From the NCBI GenBank assembly GCA_965178295.1, contig CBCXTT010000003.1, positions 124,001 through 188,000 on the forward strand: DNA of 64,000 nucleotides, written 5' to 3'. How positions within the stretch are numbered: the stretch's first letter is position 1; every line of letters starts with the position of its first letter. Of this stretch, positions 10,030-19,900 are shown in pieces. The notes below the pieces were generated by a model that worked only from the letters and a program-made list of their open reading frames with translations, was not told the DNA's origin and made no database searches. Both the position numbers and the translations under genes were made by a program. Source of the stretch: CBCXTT01 sp965178295. GTDB taxonomy: Bacteria > Pseudomonadota > Alphaproteobacteria > UBA7879.

Positions 10030-11192
10030 CCACTAATTAATATATTGTCATGCGCTGCATAGGATAGGCGGAAGTATGGAGACAGTCCAAATGCAACACC
10101 TGGAACAACAGCAACTCCCGCCTCTTCCAGTAGATATGTCGCAAAGTCTATGTCACTCTTAATTTTTTGCCCTTTTGGTGTCGTTTTTCCGATCAATTTT
10201 TTACAAGATGGATATACATAAAAAGCACCCGGTGGTGCAGGGCACTCCAATCCAGCAATACTATTGAGCATATTAATCACTAGATCTCGTCGTTGTTTAA
10301 AAAGGGTATTATATGTCTTTAGACAGTCTTGTGCGCCGTTTAACGCTTCAACCGCAGCATACTGTGCAACAGATGTGGGGTGTGATGTGCTCTGGGACTG
10401 CAGCTTTGACATGGCTTGAATGATGTTTTTGGGCCCACCTGCATATCCAATTCTCCATCCGGTCATGGCATATGCTTTTGAAACCCCATTGATGACAACA
10501 ACCCTACTCTTAAGAGAGGGGACCGCCTCTGCAAAAGTATAGTATTTCTCACTGTTGTAGCGAATATGTTCATAAATATCATCAGACATAATATATACAT
10601 TGGGATGTGCAGCCAATACAGCACCCAACGCACGTAGTTCTTGTGGATTATAAATTCCACCCGTAGGGTTATTTGGCGAATTTAGCATGAGCCACTTTGT
10701 TTTCTTGGTTAGATGTCGCTCAAGATTTTCTGGGGTGAGTTTGGCGTGATCTTGCTCGCTACATCTTGCAATCACAGGAGTGCCTTCTGCCAATGTTACC
10801 ATGGCTGGATAAGAAGGCCAATAAGGTGCAGGGATAATAACCTCATCTCCTGGATTCACTGTTGACATGATTGTATTGAAAAGAATATGTTTCGCACCGC
10901 TGCCGATAATGATTTCGTTATTCTCATAATCGAGGTTATTATCACGCTTAAATTTTTTCGCAACAGCAGTTTTGAGATCGGAGATTCCGTCCACAGCTGT
11001 ATACTTGTTGTAGCCTGCATGAATAGCGTTAATAGCAAAGTTTTGTATATTTTTAGGTGTGTCAAAATCAGGCTCGCCTGCGCTTAAGCTGATAATACTG
11101 TTGCCCTCGGCTTTTAATTCTTGGGCTTTATGCGTAACACTGAGTGTTGCTGATGGTTTTATATTGGTTATGCGTCGTGCAAGTATGGACAT
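9990..11192 (-). CDS. aspC: Aspartate aminotransferase (class I)
   Basis: PLP enzyme that interconverts aspartate and oxaloacetate with glutamate and 2-oxoglutarate. The 400-residue protein follows the alphaproteobacterial AatA pattern: N-terminal LSAGEPDFDTP, the GSGAKHILFN segment, NSPNNPTG before the PLP-contacting region, the Schiff-base lysine in GVSKAYAMTGWRIGYAGG, and the substrate-binding arginine in the C-terminal FRLSYA. It is first in the aspC - uvrD - prmA - pepP run; no other gene of the run is metabolically linked, so the order may only be packing. Confidence 0.92.
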   Translation of the reverse strand: MSILARRITNIKPSATLSVTHKAQELKAEGNSIISLSAGEPDFDTPKNIQNFAINAIHAGYNKYTAVDGISDLKTAVAKKFKRDNNLDYENNEIIIGSGAKHILFNTIMSTVNPGDEVIIPAPYWPSYPAMVTLAEGTPVIARCSEQDHAKLTPENLERHLTKKTKWLMLNSPNNPTGGIYNPQELRALGAVLAAHPNVYIMSDDIYEHIRYNSEKYYTFAEAVPSLKSRVVVINGVSKAYAMTGWRIGYAGGPKNIIQAMSKLQSQSTSHPTSVAQYAAVEALNGAQDCLKTYNTLFKQRRDLVINMLNSIAGLECPAPPGAFYVYPSCKKLIGKTTPKGQKIKSDIDFATYLLEEAGVAVVPGVAFGLSPYFRLSYAAHDNILISGCNRIKVACEKLT

Positions 11193-12264
11193 GGAGAAGA
11201 CCTCAATTTTATTTCCTTACTATATCTTGTACGTCAATATGCGAAATGCAAACAAAAGAAAAAATTTTTATGCGAGCAAGGTGACAATGATAATACCACA
11301 AATTGTGACATGTCAGTAGTCAAAATCACGATCACCTGTGAGGTCTATATTATTTTATCATAAATTCCAACATATTCGGGGGGGGGGGGTAAAGAATATA
11401 TTGCACGGTGCGCTTCGTTGTGTCACACGCTGCAACCAGCTATATACATAATACGGGCGACACAAGATAATATTTTGTGTAGGAAAATATTGGTCGTCAG
11501 CAACAACATAGAATCACACATACGTTCTTACCCCCCCTGTTGTCGAAAGCCTTTAGTGCAACATTGAGGAATCTTTTTTATTCTTTCTAGTATTGAGCGC
11601 ATTGTTTCTCAATATCCCATCATAGCGGATCTAATATACCCCCAAGCAGGGAGGGGAGGGGGCTCACACAAGATGCTGGTTGCGATGCTGAACAAAGAAA
11701 GCATAGATGATAAGGTTTCACACCTACGAGGATGAATTTGCAACTGCTCTCTTTTCATAAAATCTATGGTGCGTAACCCAATCCATACAACACTGATGCA
11801 TAATCAAATGGTTGGTGCAATTTTTCAGATGCGTCACCCAAAACGATCTGTGATGAGAAAAAGATGGCTGGGTAGGAGTGAAGGGGGGTATTGTTGAATG
11901 AAGTATGGCTTGAGCGATCCTAAAAGATTGAGCGTACATTCTTATACGCTGCTGCACACTATCCCGTATCAACACGTAAGAAGTGACAGTAAAACTATAG
12001 ATGTATAGTTCCATATCAACGTTTATATGGCAAAAAATGTCCTGAAAATACGCAAAACCTTATGTGTTTTTGGACAGCATGAGTAAGTGGGTTTATTATA
12101 GGGAAATATATGAAATAGATAGAGGAATAAGACCCTTATTCCAGAGTATGGCGACGTGAGACGAGACAGAAATTTAATTGTGTTTTTCTACAAAATATGA
12201 CTATATTTATTTCAAGATGATTATCGGCAAATTAATGTCTGTTTATGCGCAAGGGGTATTCAAA
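11193..12264. other. Gene-poor divergent gap (about 1.07 kb)
   Basis: I see no convincing gene between the divergent starts of aspC and the SCO1 gene. The region holds a run of 12 G's (11378-11389), a run of seven C's near 11531 and purine-rich blocks near 11650. Open frames here, for example 11724-12014 on the minus strand, have low-complexity translations without a ribosome site. It may be eroded coding sequence. Confidence 0.6.
11378..11389 (+). repeat. G12 homopolymer tract
   Basis: Twelve consecutive G's in otherwise AT-rich DNA, 186 bp upstream of the aspC start on the other strand. It is the longest G tract in the window. Confidence 0.95.
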
Positions 12265-12870
12265 GTGAAAGCGACACGTATTGTGCTATGGTTGTTAATA
12301 GTTGTAGCACTTGTGTGGGCTGGTCTTACCTATATGCGACAGACGAAACCTTCTCCCACCCCTGCGGTGGAGACGGGTATATCTTTGATAGGTGGTCCGT
12401 TTGCGCTCATTGATCAAAAAGGGCGCGTGCGAACAGACAAGGATTTTAAAAATAAGTATATGCTTGTGTATTTTGGTTACAGTTATTGCCCCGATATTTG
12501 TCCCACTGGACTTCAAGCAATTACAGATGCTATGGAAGGGTTAGGGGGTGACGCTCAATCTGTTCAACCTATCTTCATATCAGTTGATCCTGAACGTGAC
12601 ACGCCCGAACAACTTGCGTCATACATGGAGAATTTTAACCCGCGCTTCATCGCATTGACAGGGTCAAAGGCGCAAGTAGAGGACGCGATGAAGCAGTACC
12701 GTGTTTTTGCTCAACAAGCAGATGATCCGGGGAGCGAGAATACCGAATATTTGATTGATCATTCGTCAATTGTATATTTGATGGCGCCTGGAGGGGAGCA
12801 TGTTGCGCACTTTACTCATGCAACACCTGCATCAGAAATGGTTGAAGGGATCAAAAAGCATTTAAGGTAA
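12265..12870 (+). CDS. SCO1/SenC-family copper chaperone
   Basis: Membrane-anchored thioredoxin-fold protein that delivers copper to the CuA site of cytochrome c oxidase or acts as its thiol reductant, facing the periplasm. The copper ligands are visible as CPDIC (Cys75 and Cys79) and the distal His166 in IDHSSIVYL. I place the start at GTG 12265 because AGGGG lies eight bases upstream and the protein then begins directly with a membrane anchor (KATRIVLWLLIVVALVWAGL); the frame is open upstream to 12178 but without a good ribosome site. Length from 12265 is 201 residues, typical of the family. It fits the cytochrome c maturation genes at 21-25 kb. Confidence 0.9.
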   Translation: MKATRIVLWLLIVVALVWAGLTYMRQTKPSPTPAVETGISLIGGPFALIDQKGRVRTDKDFKNKYMLVYFGYSYCPDICPTGLQAITDAMEGLGGDAQSVQPIFISVDPERDTPEQLASYMENFNPRFIALTGSKAQVEDAMKQYRVFAQQADDPGSENTEYLIDHSSIVYLMAPGGEHVAHFTHATPASEMVEGIKKHLR

Positions 12871-12944
12871 ACAAGGAAGAAGGATGTCTTGTTACACATA
12901 ATATGTGTTGCCTGAGAACAATCATTAAGCAATAGGGACTAAAT

Positions 12945-14606
12945 TTGAGGAAGCATGTGTTAGCAGCGTTGATGTGTTGTAGCCTGTCTAAGGCGAGCGT
13001 TGCAGCAGATGTCACGAAAGCAACTCAAGTGGCGCAAAAAATTTTCAATAAAGGGCCAACGTTTCAAGCGAAGATGCGTCCAAATGTTGTCCAGGCAATA
13101 GAAGAAAAGGGGGTGGATATTGAGGCAAGAGACTTTGGGTTGCCTGTAAAAAAAATCACACTTAACCATGCAATGGTGCATAGTGGCGCACTGGCTGATT
13201 TGAAACAGGCGTATGAAGGCCGTTCGCACTCGTTCGAAGAGCTGAGCCTTCTTGCTAAAAGAATGACTCGACGATGTCGTGCAGACGGCGTGATGCTGTG
13301 TAATATTTATTTGCCGACACAAGACGTTAAGGACGGCACAGTGAATCTAACGATGGTTGAGGGCTATGTTGATGCGGTTGTGTATCACGGGAAGACAGAC
13401 CTAAAAAACCGTAATGTTGAAAGTATTATGGACACTCTGCTCAACGCAAAGCCATTAACGGCTGAGGTGTTCGATCGTGCTTTAATGTTGATCAACGATT
13501 TACCAGGCGTGCAGGCACACATAACATTTGCACCTTCTAAACAAAATGAAGGGGCGACCATTGTACATGTGTGCTTAACAGAAGCTTTAGCGCATCTATC
13601 GGCAAGGCTTGATAATGATGGAACAGAATCTCTAGGACCATGGCAATTTAAGGGACACATAACTGTTAATAACTTTATGGGGCATAATCAATCTTTATCT
13701 GTTGCATCTGCTATTGTGCCAAAAAGTGCAGAAATGTATTTGTTTGCTCTAAACTACTCTGTGCCTGTGGTTTGGGATGGTTTGTATGTGGATGTTTCTG
13801 GGCAAATCATGCGCTCGCATCCTGGTGCTGAGCAGCGTTCTTTAGACATGCATGGTAAAAATGATCATATTACTTTTGGGGGCCACTATGCATTGGTGCG
13901 TTCTCAGTACACAACCCTAACGCTTGGGGCGACCGTGACAATAAAGAATGCCGATGATCATGTGCGCTCCTCTGGACGGAAGACGCGGGATCATTTGAGG
14001 ATTTTTGAGATGCATTCTGTTTTAGATTTTTCTGATAAATTTTGGGGAAAAAACCAAATAAGAGGAGCGATTGTCAAAGGTTTGTCTGGGTTCGGGTCTA
14101 CTAAAAATGGCAGTCTTCACTCTAGAATTTCAGGTGATGTGAATTTTGTAAAACTAGATTATCTGGTGACACGCTACCAAGACTGGGGACGCGGGCTTTC
14201 GGGTTTATTTATTTTCCGCGGGCAATATTCTATGAATCCACTTTTAGACACTGAGCGCTTTGGGTTAGGCGGCCCACCGTACAATAGAGCGTACCCGACA
14301 GCAACATTTACTGGAGATAGTGGATTTGAACTCCGTCTTGAAGTGCAGTATGCATTTCCAGACGCGCCCGTGGCAGAAAGGATGGCGGTCTATGCATTTT
14401 ATACACATGGACACGTGCGTAATCTAAGACCACTGGCGGATGAAAAGAAGTGCTATAAACTTAATGGGATGGGGCTAGGCGTGCAATCGAAGTTAATGTC
14501 CTTCTTAAGCAGCTCTCTTGAATACACTGTACCATTGAAGAAAAAATTCTCAGGAGGCAAAAAAGTAAAAAATAAAATTTATTTTGGCCTCAGCGTAGAT
14601 CTTTAA
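12945..14606 (+). CDS. TpsB-like two-partner secretion outer-membrane transporter
   Basis: Omp85-superfamily barrel of the ShlB/FhaC/HecB type, expected to export the product of the next gene across the outer membrane. TTG start at 12945. Residues 1-20 are a Sec signal peptide. Residues about 69-148 form a POTRA domain ending in LTMVEGYVDAVVYHG, residues about 150-212 a second POTRA, and the rest alternating beta-strand sequence for a 16-strand barrel. Near the C-terminus NRAYPT...TGDSGFELRLEVQY corresponds to the VRGF/Y loop-6 motif and following strand, with RG replaced by RA. The protein ends in SVDL rather than the usual terminal aromatic. It is followed 31 bases later by the TpsA-like gene, so the two are probably one operon. 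Confidence 0.85.
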   Translation: MRKHVLAALMCCSLSKASVAADVTKATQVAQKIFNKGPTFQAKMRPNVVQAIEEKGVDIEARDFGLPVKKITLNHAMVHSGALADLKQAYEGRSHSFEELSLLAKRMTRRCRADGVMLCNIYLPTQDVKDGTVNLTMVEGYVDAVVYHGKTDLKNRNVESIMDTLLNAKPLTAEVFDRALMLINDLPGVQAHITFAPSKQNEGATIVHVCLTEALAHLSARLDNDGTESLGPWQFKGHITVNNFMGHNQSLSVASAIVPKSAEMYLFALNYSVPVVWDGLYVDVSGQIMRSHPGAEQRSLDMHGKNDHITFGGHYALVRSQYTTLTLGATVTIKNADDHVRSSGRKTRDHLRIFEMHSVLDFSDKFWGKNQIRGAIVKGLSGFGSTKNGSLHSRISGDVNFVKLDYLVTRYQDWGRGLSGLFIFRGQYSMNPLLDTERFGLGGPPYNRAYPTATFTGDSGFELRLEVQYAFPDAPVAERMAVYAFYTHGHVRNLRPLADEKKCYKLNGMGLGVQSKLMSFLSSSLEYTVPLKKKFSGGKKVKNKIYFGLSVDL

Positions 14607-14637
14607 AACAACACGTATACCGAGGAAGGTCAAGGGA

Positions 14638-17600
14638 ATGACGAGACAATATAACACAGTAGTCGTGGCTTTATTTTGGACAGCAAGTCTTAGTACGGAA
14701 GCGGGTATATTGGTAGAAAAACGCGCTGAAAAAACTGTAGGGCTAACAAAGGTACATAATGCACAAACCACAGCTCACAAGGTTAAAAAACCCTATATCA
14801 CAGTACGTACACCAAAGGCCGTCGGAGATGCGCGTTCGACAAAGAGGGCAGACATTCATACACTGGCGCTACCTCCTCAACACAAGGTTGTAAAAGGCCG
14901 TGCAAATGTGATCTATAGTCGCGACATGATTACTGTGGATGCTCAAAGCAAAAATACAGTTATTTTTTGGCCTCAGGGTATGGACATTCCAAACAGAAAA
15001 ACTATCCAGATTAATCATCAGGGCAAATCGCATGTGTCCATCCATAAAATTGGTGGAGGAAAAATGACACAGTGGGCTGGAACGTTGGCTGTGAATAAAG
15101 GACATGCATGGCTTGAGAATGTTCATGGGTTCTATCTGCACAATAGTGTGGTCTTGCAGGGAAATGGTCATATTGGCCTCACAACACACACATCGCCACT
15201 CCATCCCTTCTCTACTTGTGGCAAAGCAACCATTGTAGATTTAGGGCGAGCATCTGAAGGCGTCATTATGTCAGAGGGAGATATAGATGCTGCAAGTGCA
15301 AGCTTAAATATGGTTGCCCCATATGGTATCGTGGACGGCACCGTCAGAGCAACTGCCGTGAAGTCAATTGCAGGTGGACAGGTTGCTGTGACATTGGATG
15401 AAGAAGGTTTGGTTGCTTTTGAAGTTTCGGGAAAACTCGAAGACTCTTTAATTCAGATGAGCGCCATTGATGCTGGTGTTGTGGGAATTCACATAGGCGA
15501 TGCAGAAGAAATTCTAGATGGTGTGGTGCATTTAGGACCTGTTCGTGCGACAAAGGTTATACATGAAGGTGATACTATCACTTTTGCTGGCGGAGAAGTT
15601 ACAATTGATTTAGGCCCTAAGGGGCGAGCAGAAATATCACAAGGTATTGATGCCAGCGGAACAAAAGCTGGTGGGCGCATTTTCTTTCCATCAGGAGAGC
15701 ACCTTGTTGTGACGCGCAAACCTTTAAGTGTTGATGGTGGCGGTGGATTTATTGGTTATGGTCTTGAGGTTGCGACGGATACGTTCACGGGCTTGATTCC
15801 ACAAACCTCACCGTTGCATAATCTTGTCATCGATACAACATTAAATGCATCTGGGGGAAAAGGAGTCATTGTTGCCCGGCCTCGAAACGGCGTTTATGGC
15901 GGACGATATAATGTTGCAAGTGCTGCAGATGCTAAGCATGGAAAAATTAGCTTGTCTGGTGTACATATTCACTTAAACGCTCCTATATTTAGTCAGCATA
16001 CAGGCCTGTCGTTTGACCCTCAAAACATTCAAATTGGTGGGTACGGGGTAGACACAATTACAGTTGCAGGGCTTTTAGATGCATTATGGGCCGGTCCTGT
16101 TATTTTAGAGGCAGCAGATACGATTACGCTGGATTCAAATGCAGTGTTAAATTGGAAAAACGAGACACATGGACACAAACGGCGTGCGGACTTTGATCTG
16201 AATTTGATTGCGGATTATGTTGTCATTAATGGGCGTATCAATCATCCAACAGGCAATGGTGATTTGAATATTGAAACAGGATATACGGGAGAGATGCCCC
16301 ATGATGTCACGGGCACGGGGACGATTGATTTCTCTCTAAAAGAGGAGAATGATCATTTACGTTATGTGCGGTTATTTAATGATAAAGCAGGTGTTTCTTT
16401 TGATGACCTAACCATAATTGGCAATAATTTGTATGACCCTGTGGGGACCTATGAATATGTAACATCTCTTGACGGTTTGAAAGTAAAAATGAAAGAAAAT
16501 CCGGCGGGTCATTGGGCGCTCAAGAATGATGTTGAAGCGGATGCAGTGGCTCAAGGGGCGTTTGGAAACTGGACACCTATTGAGACATTTTCAGGTCGCC
16601 TGACGGGATACGATATTAGGACGGGAAACAGTCGCAGCATCAATGATCTCGTATTCCAATTACAAGAAGACAGTATGACTGGATTCTTCAAGTCAGGGGA
16701 TAGTTTTTTTGTTGATGCGATACGCTTTACAGATGCGCGTTATTCTATTGATGAGGAGAGCGATTTCGGCCTTCCTGGAAAAGATTTGGGTATTCTGTTT
16801 GGCACAGCTGTAGCTCCCAAGGTGAAAGATATTAGCATTAGCGGTAAAATAGATGGATCTACTTTCGTTGGTTATATGTATTCCTCCAGTGAAAATGTTG
16901 GTGTTTTGGGGGGGCGCGTAATGACCGGTACTGGAAAAACGGACCCCATGTTTCAAGGGGTTGTGATTGAGCGCATGAATCTTTATGGAGGCAAAGGTGT
17001 CGCGCCTTTTATAGGTAAAATTGATAACGATGCTATAGATTCCAAAGTTAGAATTTCAGATATTGTGATTCAAAACACTATCCTTTTTGGAGAGCCGATT
17101 TATGGTACACCCGAGATGGGAGCGACAATTAGTTCTACAGGTTTCTTTGTGGGAGATGGTGGGAATAGAATGGCTGCAAATAAGCTTAACCTTAATAATA
17201 TTGAGATCCAGTTTGATTTCTCAATGCCCACTGATGTGAAGGATCTTGGTATTGTTGGTGTCACACATAGCGGCACCCAGCTCTCTGAAGTGATTGCAAG
17301 AAATTTGCTGATTTCTGAAAGCAGGAATGTTGTGACGAATGAGGCGTCAGTTGGTAATATTGTGGGCAATGTCATCACGGATGGAGTATTTTCAAATATA
17401 GCGCTTGTAGAGGCACCTTTGGAGTGGGACTTTGGCTCCAGGAGTGCTGTGCAATTAGGAACAAATATTGCAGATCTCACAACCAAACAGGAAGGTGATA
17501 TTTCTAATTATCCAGCTATTTTTCAAGACAATCCCCAGTGGTCTGCATCTGCTGGGTCTGTTTTCCTTAAGTTGCGATCTTCGACTGAGGGGGTTAGCAC

Positions 17601-18108
17601 ATTTAAGGATGTGCCTAAAGCTGGTACGTTATCAGAGAAAGAGGCGCGTGAAGGGGTGAGTGCATTCGTAGCGCAGATCGCTCAAGAGATTCAGAGGCGT
17701 GATGATTTATTAGACGGTGTTTCAGGGAGCGCTATTTTGGCACTTGAAGAAAAAGAAGATGAATCCAAAACTGTAGGGCAAGCAGTGGATGCTAATGTGG
17801 CTTCGATAAACGATGATAGTACGCTTGAGGCCTCTGCACTCTCGCCGAAGGGCAAAATTGCAGAATTTCAAGACGCTATTATTGGCAATACGCTTGAAAG
17901 TGTTGTTAAAGCCCTTCAAAAGCTGGCTTTTATTAAAAATGCTGCTCTGACCGATCAAGGCAGTAATATGGTTCAAGTACGAGTTTTGCTTGAGACAATA
18001 AATCACCTTCTTCCTAAGCTGGGAATGCGAGATCTAGAGACAAAAATTGAATACCTTGATTCTGATAGCATACATAAATTTGTAGCGCGGTTGCAAAAAG
18101 AGGTGTAG
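14638..18108 (+). CDS. Large TpsA-like exoprotein
   Basis: Predicted substrate of the TpsB-like transporter just upstream. The 1156-residue protein opens with a signal peptide (about residues 1-22) and a variable linker. From about residue 85 to 185 it has beta-rich sequence resembling a TPS/haemagglutination-activity domain, ending GHIGLTTHTSPL. The canonical NPNGI-type motif is missing; the matching position reads ENVHGFYLHNS. Residues about 190-600 are filamentous, glycine- and valine-rich beta-helix-like sequence, about 600-950 a further beta-rich region, and the last 180 residues are charged and probably helical. The absence of long exact repeats distinguishes it from the 1.6-4.3 kb protein. 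An adhesin or secreted effector role is inference from the family. Confidence 0.75.
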   Translation: MTRQYNTVVVALFWTASLSTEAGILVEKRAEKTVGLTKVHNAQTTAHKVKKPYITVRTPKAVGDARSTKRADIHTLALPPQHKVVKGRANVIYSRDMITVDAQSKNTVIFWPQGMDIPNRKTIQINHQGKSHVSIHKIGGGKMTQWAGTLAVNKGHAWLENVHGFYLHNSVVLQGNGHIGLTTHTSPLHPFSTCGKATIVDLGRASEGVIMSEGDIDAASASLNMVAPYGIVDGTVRATAVKSIAGGQVAVTLDEEGLVAFEVSGKLEDSLIQMSAIDAGVVGIHIGDAEEILDGVVHLGPVRATKVIHEGDTITFAGGEVTIDLGPKGRAEISQGIDASGTKAGGRIFFPSGEHLVVTRKPLSVDGGGGFIGYGLEVATDTFTGLIPQTSPLHNLVIDTTLNASGGKGVIVARPRNGVYGGRYNVASAADAKHGKISLSGVHIHLNAPIFSQHTGLSFDPQNIQIGGYGVDTITVAGLLDALWAGPVILEAADTITLDSNAVLNWKNETHGHKRRADFDLNLIADYVVINGRINHPTGNGDLNIETGYTGEMPHDVTGTGTIDFSLKEENDHLRYVRLFNDKAGVSFDDLTIIGNNLYDPVGTYEYVTSLDGLKVKMKENPAGHWALKNDVEADAVAQGAFGNWTPIETFSGRLTGYDIRTGNSRSINDLVFQLQEDSMTGFFKSGDSFFVDAIRFTDARYSIDEESDFGLPGKDLGILFGTAVAPKVKDISISGKIDGSTFVGYMYSSSENVGVLGGRVMTGTGKTDPMFQGVVIERMNLYGGKGVAPFIGKIDNDAIDSKVRISDIVIQNTILFGEPIYGTPEMGATISSTGFFVGDGGNRMAANKLNLNNIEIQFDFSMPTDVKDLGIVGVTHSGTQLSEVIARNLLISESRNVVTNEASVGNIVGNVITDGVFSNIALVEAPLEWDFGSRSAVQLGTNIADLTTKQEGDISNYPAIFQDNPQWSASAGSVFLKLRSSTEGVSTFKDVPKAGTLSEKEAREGVSAFVAQIAQEIQRRDDLLDGVSGSAILALEEKEDESKTVGQAVDANVASINDDSTLEASALSPKGKIAEFQDAIIGNTLESVVKALQKLAFIKNAALTDQGSNMVQVRVLLETINHLLPKLGMRDLETKIEYLDSDSIHKFVARLQKEV

Positions 18109-18702
18109 GACAACATCGAGGCCGAATCGGGACAAGATATTCATTACGCAAGAAATGGATGATTCCAAACTTGCTGCTACTTAGGTGGTTTTAGGCATTG
18201 ATCTGTCAATGCCAAAGAGATGTTCTGCCACCACAAGGAGATTACAGGGCTTTAGTCCTCTGAAGACGCGGCAGATGCAAAAATTGTATGCTTTATTCCT
18301 CCGGTAGAGCAAGGAAAACACTGCGTTATCAGATGTCGAATTCCTCTCCATATCTGACGATAATCAATGTTTCATTATCTAGACGGTGTGTAATACGCAG
18401 AAGCACTGTTTGAGAGGATATCATGATATTCGGTAGACATATAATAGATGGATTGGACTTTTGATGAACTGCTGTTATATTTTGGCGCACTGTATGGCGT
18501 GGAGTGCTAGTGACAATGAGCACTGGATAGGGGTATATGAGAGTTTCGACGGTTTTATTAGTATGCTAAAGTCGGTGGAGCCTTGTCAAGGGATAGCATG
18601 AAATCGGAAAGCATACTTAGAAATGATAAGTTTGCACTCAAAGTTCAGAGCAGAGTGATCTCTTTTTCTTCACTAGTCAAGTAAGCGAGAGCTCAATTCA
18701 AA

Positions 18703-18710
18703 GGGGGGGG
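18703..18710 (+). repeat. G8 homopolymer tract
   Basis: Eight consecutive G's in the gene-poor gap 415 bp upstream of rplU. Confidence 0.95.
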
Positions 18711-19042
18711 ATAGATTGTGAAGAGTGATACAGTGTGTGCACACAGAGTCGTGCTGTGGAAAAGCATTCTTCCTCTCCAATTATGATTAACCTACGTTAG
18801 GCAGTATGGTGCACATGGGAGGGTCAGTGAGGCAAAAACGTTCGGGAAATGCGCTAGATAGACTGTCTAATATCTGGACTTTATGAGGAGAGGGGGTGCC
18901 AAGATTGCCTTCGAACGAATCCATACTACCATCGTAAGTAATGTACGACTTGATTCAAGTGGTTGTTATAAGCGCTTTAAAGATAGTATGAATGCTGAAG
19001 TGGCATGACCTAAAATATGTACTGAGCGCACAGGGTTTTTTC

Positions 19043-19070
19043 TTGACAATATCGCGCTATGCCTTATAAG
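19043..19070 (+). promoter_or_regulatory. Sigma-70-type promoter of rplU-rpmA
   Basis: A perfect TTGACA (-35, 19043-19048) is followed after 16 bases by TATAAG (-10, 19065-19070). Transcription would start near 19077, leaving a leader of about 40 bases before rplU. It is one of the best promoter matches in the window and fits a highly expressed ribosomal operon. Confidence 0.75.
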
Positions 19071-19117
19071 TAAATTCTGTATGAAACACGTTTATTATTT
19101 TTTTAAAGAGTAGAATC

Positions 19118-19498
19118 ATGTTTGCAATTGTAAAAACTGGCGGTCAGCAGTTTAAAGTCGAGGCCAATCAAAAAATACGTATTCAGAAGCTTGATGCAGT
19201 GGTAGGGTCTGAAGTGGTTTTAGAAGATGTAGTGTTGATTGCTGATGGCCTAAAAGTAACGCACGGCAATCCTAACATTGAGAATGCCGGTGTTGCTGCA
19301 GTAGTTGAAAGTCAAGAGCGCGATAAAAAAGTTATTATTTTTAAGCGCAAGCGTCGGCATCAATATCGTCGTAAAAATGGGCATCGCCAATATAGAACGG
19401 TCTTGCGTATTGTAGGCATTATGATTGATGGAAAGAAGATCAAAGAACCGACAGAATGTTTACAGCCTGAGATAGAGCAGACAGAAGATACAGCATAG
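19118..19498 (+). CDS. rplU: 50S ribosomal protein L21
   Basis: Large-subunit protein binding 23S rRNA. The first 105 residues are classical L21: MFAIVKTGGQQFKVEANQK at the start, then KVIIFKRKRRHQYRRKNGHR, the basic rRNA-binding stretch, and QYRTVLRIVGI. A 20-residue acidic tail (ending in EIEQTEDTA) extends beyond the compact L21 core, a common alphaproteobacterial feature. A weak AAAGAG precedes the ATG. rpmA follows 15 bases downstream and is cotranscribed. Confidence 0.97.
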   Translation: MFAIVKTGGQQFKVEANQKIRIQKLDAVVGSEVVLEDVVLIADGLKVTHGNPNIENAGVAAVVESQERDKKVIIFKRKRRHQYRRKNGHRQYRTVLRIVGIMIDGKKIKEPTECLQPEIEQTEDTA

Positions 19499-19513
19499 GA
19501 AGAGGACGGATAA

Positions 19514-19765
19514 ATGGCACATAAAAAAGCTGGAGGCAGCTCGAGAAATGGTCGTGACTCTGAGGGGCGTCGTTTGGGGGTCAAGAAATTTGGTGGCGAG
19601 AGGGTTATTCCTGGAAATATTATTGTGCGCCAACGGGGAACACAATATCATCCAGGTAAAAATGTTGGAATAGGAAAAGATCACACTCTTTTTGCCATTG
19701 AGGAGGGATGTGTTAAATTTTCTGTTCAAAACAATCGCCGTGTTGTGTCTTTAGATTTAGCATAA
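19514..19765 (+). CDS. rpmA: 50S ribosomal protein L27
   Basis: Large-subunit protein whose N-terminal tail reaches the peptidyl-transferase centre. The 83 residues begin MAHKKAGGSSRNGRDSEGRR, the canonical tail without a cleavable Firmicutes-type leader, followed by LGVKKFGGERV and GNIIVRQRGT. GAAGAGGACGG lies just upstream of the ATG. It is the last gene of the rplU operon and is followed by a strong terminator. Confidence 0.98.
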   Translation: MAHKKAGGSSRNGRDSEGRRLGVKKFGGERVIPGNIIVRQRGTQYHPGKNVGIGKDHTLFAIEEGCVKFSVQNNRRVVSLDLA

Positions 19766-19802
19766 TCATTGATTGAATTTTACGTTGCAGTAGCTCTCAT
19801 GC

Positions 19803-19834
19803 AAAAGAGCCTTCTAAAGAAGGCTCTTTTTTTT
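19803..19834 (+). terminator. Rho-independent terminator after rpmA
   Basis: A perfect 12-bp stem, AAAAGAGCCTTC (19803-19814) against GAAGGCTCTTTT (19819-19830), closes a four-base TAAA loop and runs into eight T's. It separates rplU-rpmA from obgE. Confidence 0.93.
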
Positions 19835-19865
19835 ATATATTCTCTCAAAATATAGGCGAATCTAC

Positions 19866-19894
19866 TTGGTTCTCGAATCTTTCTCTTTTATACT
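19866..19894 (+). promoter_or_regulatory. Promoter placing the obgE transcript start at its ATG
   Basis: TTGGTT (19866-19871), a 17-base spacer and TATACT (19889-19894) form a promoter after the rpmA terminator. Only AAATCC lies between the -10 box and the obgE ATG at 19901, and no Shine-Dalgarno sequence is present. A start about seven bases after the -10 box would fall on the ATG itself. Confidence 0.55.
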
Positions 19895-19900
19895 AAATCC

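Larger units (their letters stand above)
18109..19117. other. Gene-poor gap upstream of rplU (about 1 kb)
   Basis: I see no supportable gene here. All frames are broken by frequent stops; a 64-codon minus-strand frame at 18329-18523 has no ribosome site and no recognisable product. A G8 tract lies at 18703-18710. The last 75 bases hold the rplU promoter. Confidence 0.6.

Noticed and set aside
11724..12014. 96-codon minus-strand frame in the aspC-SCO1 gap
   Set aside because: No ribosome site, odd composition rich in His, Ser and Thr, and no recognisable domain.
18329..18523. 64-codon minus-strand frame in the gap before rplU
   Set aside because: No ribosome site and no recognisable product; surrounding frames are full of stops.
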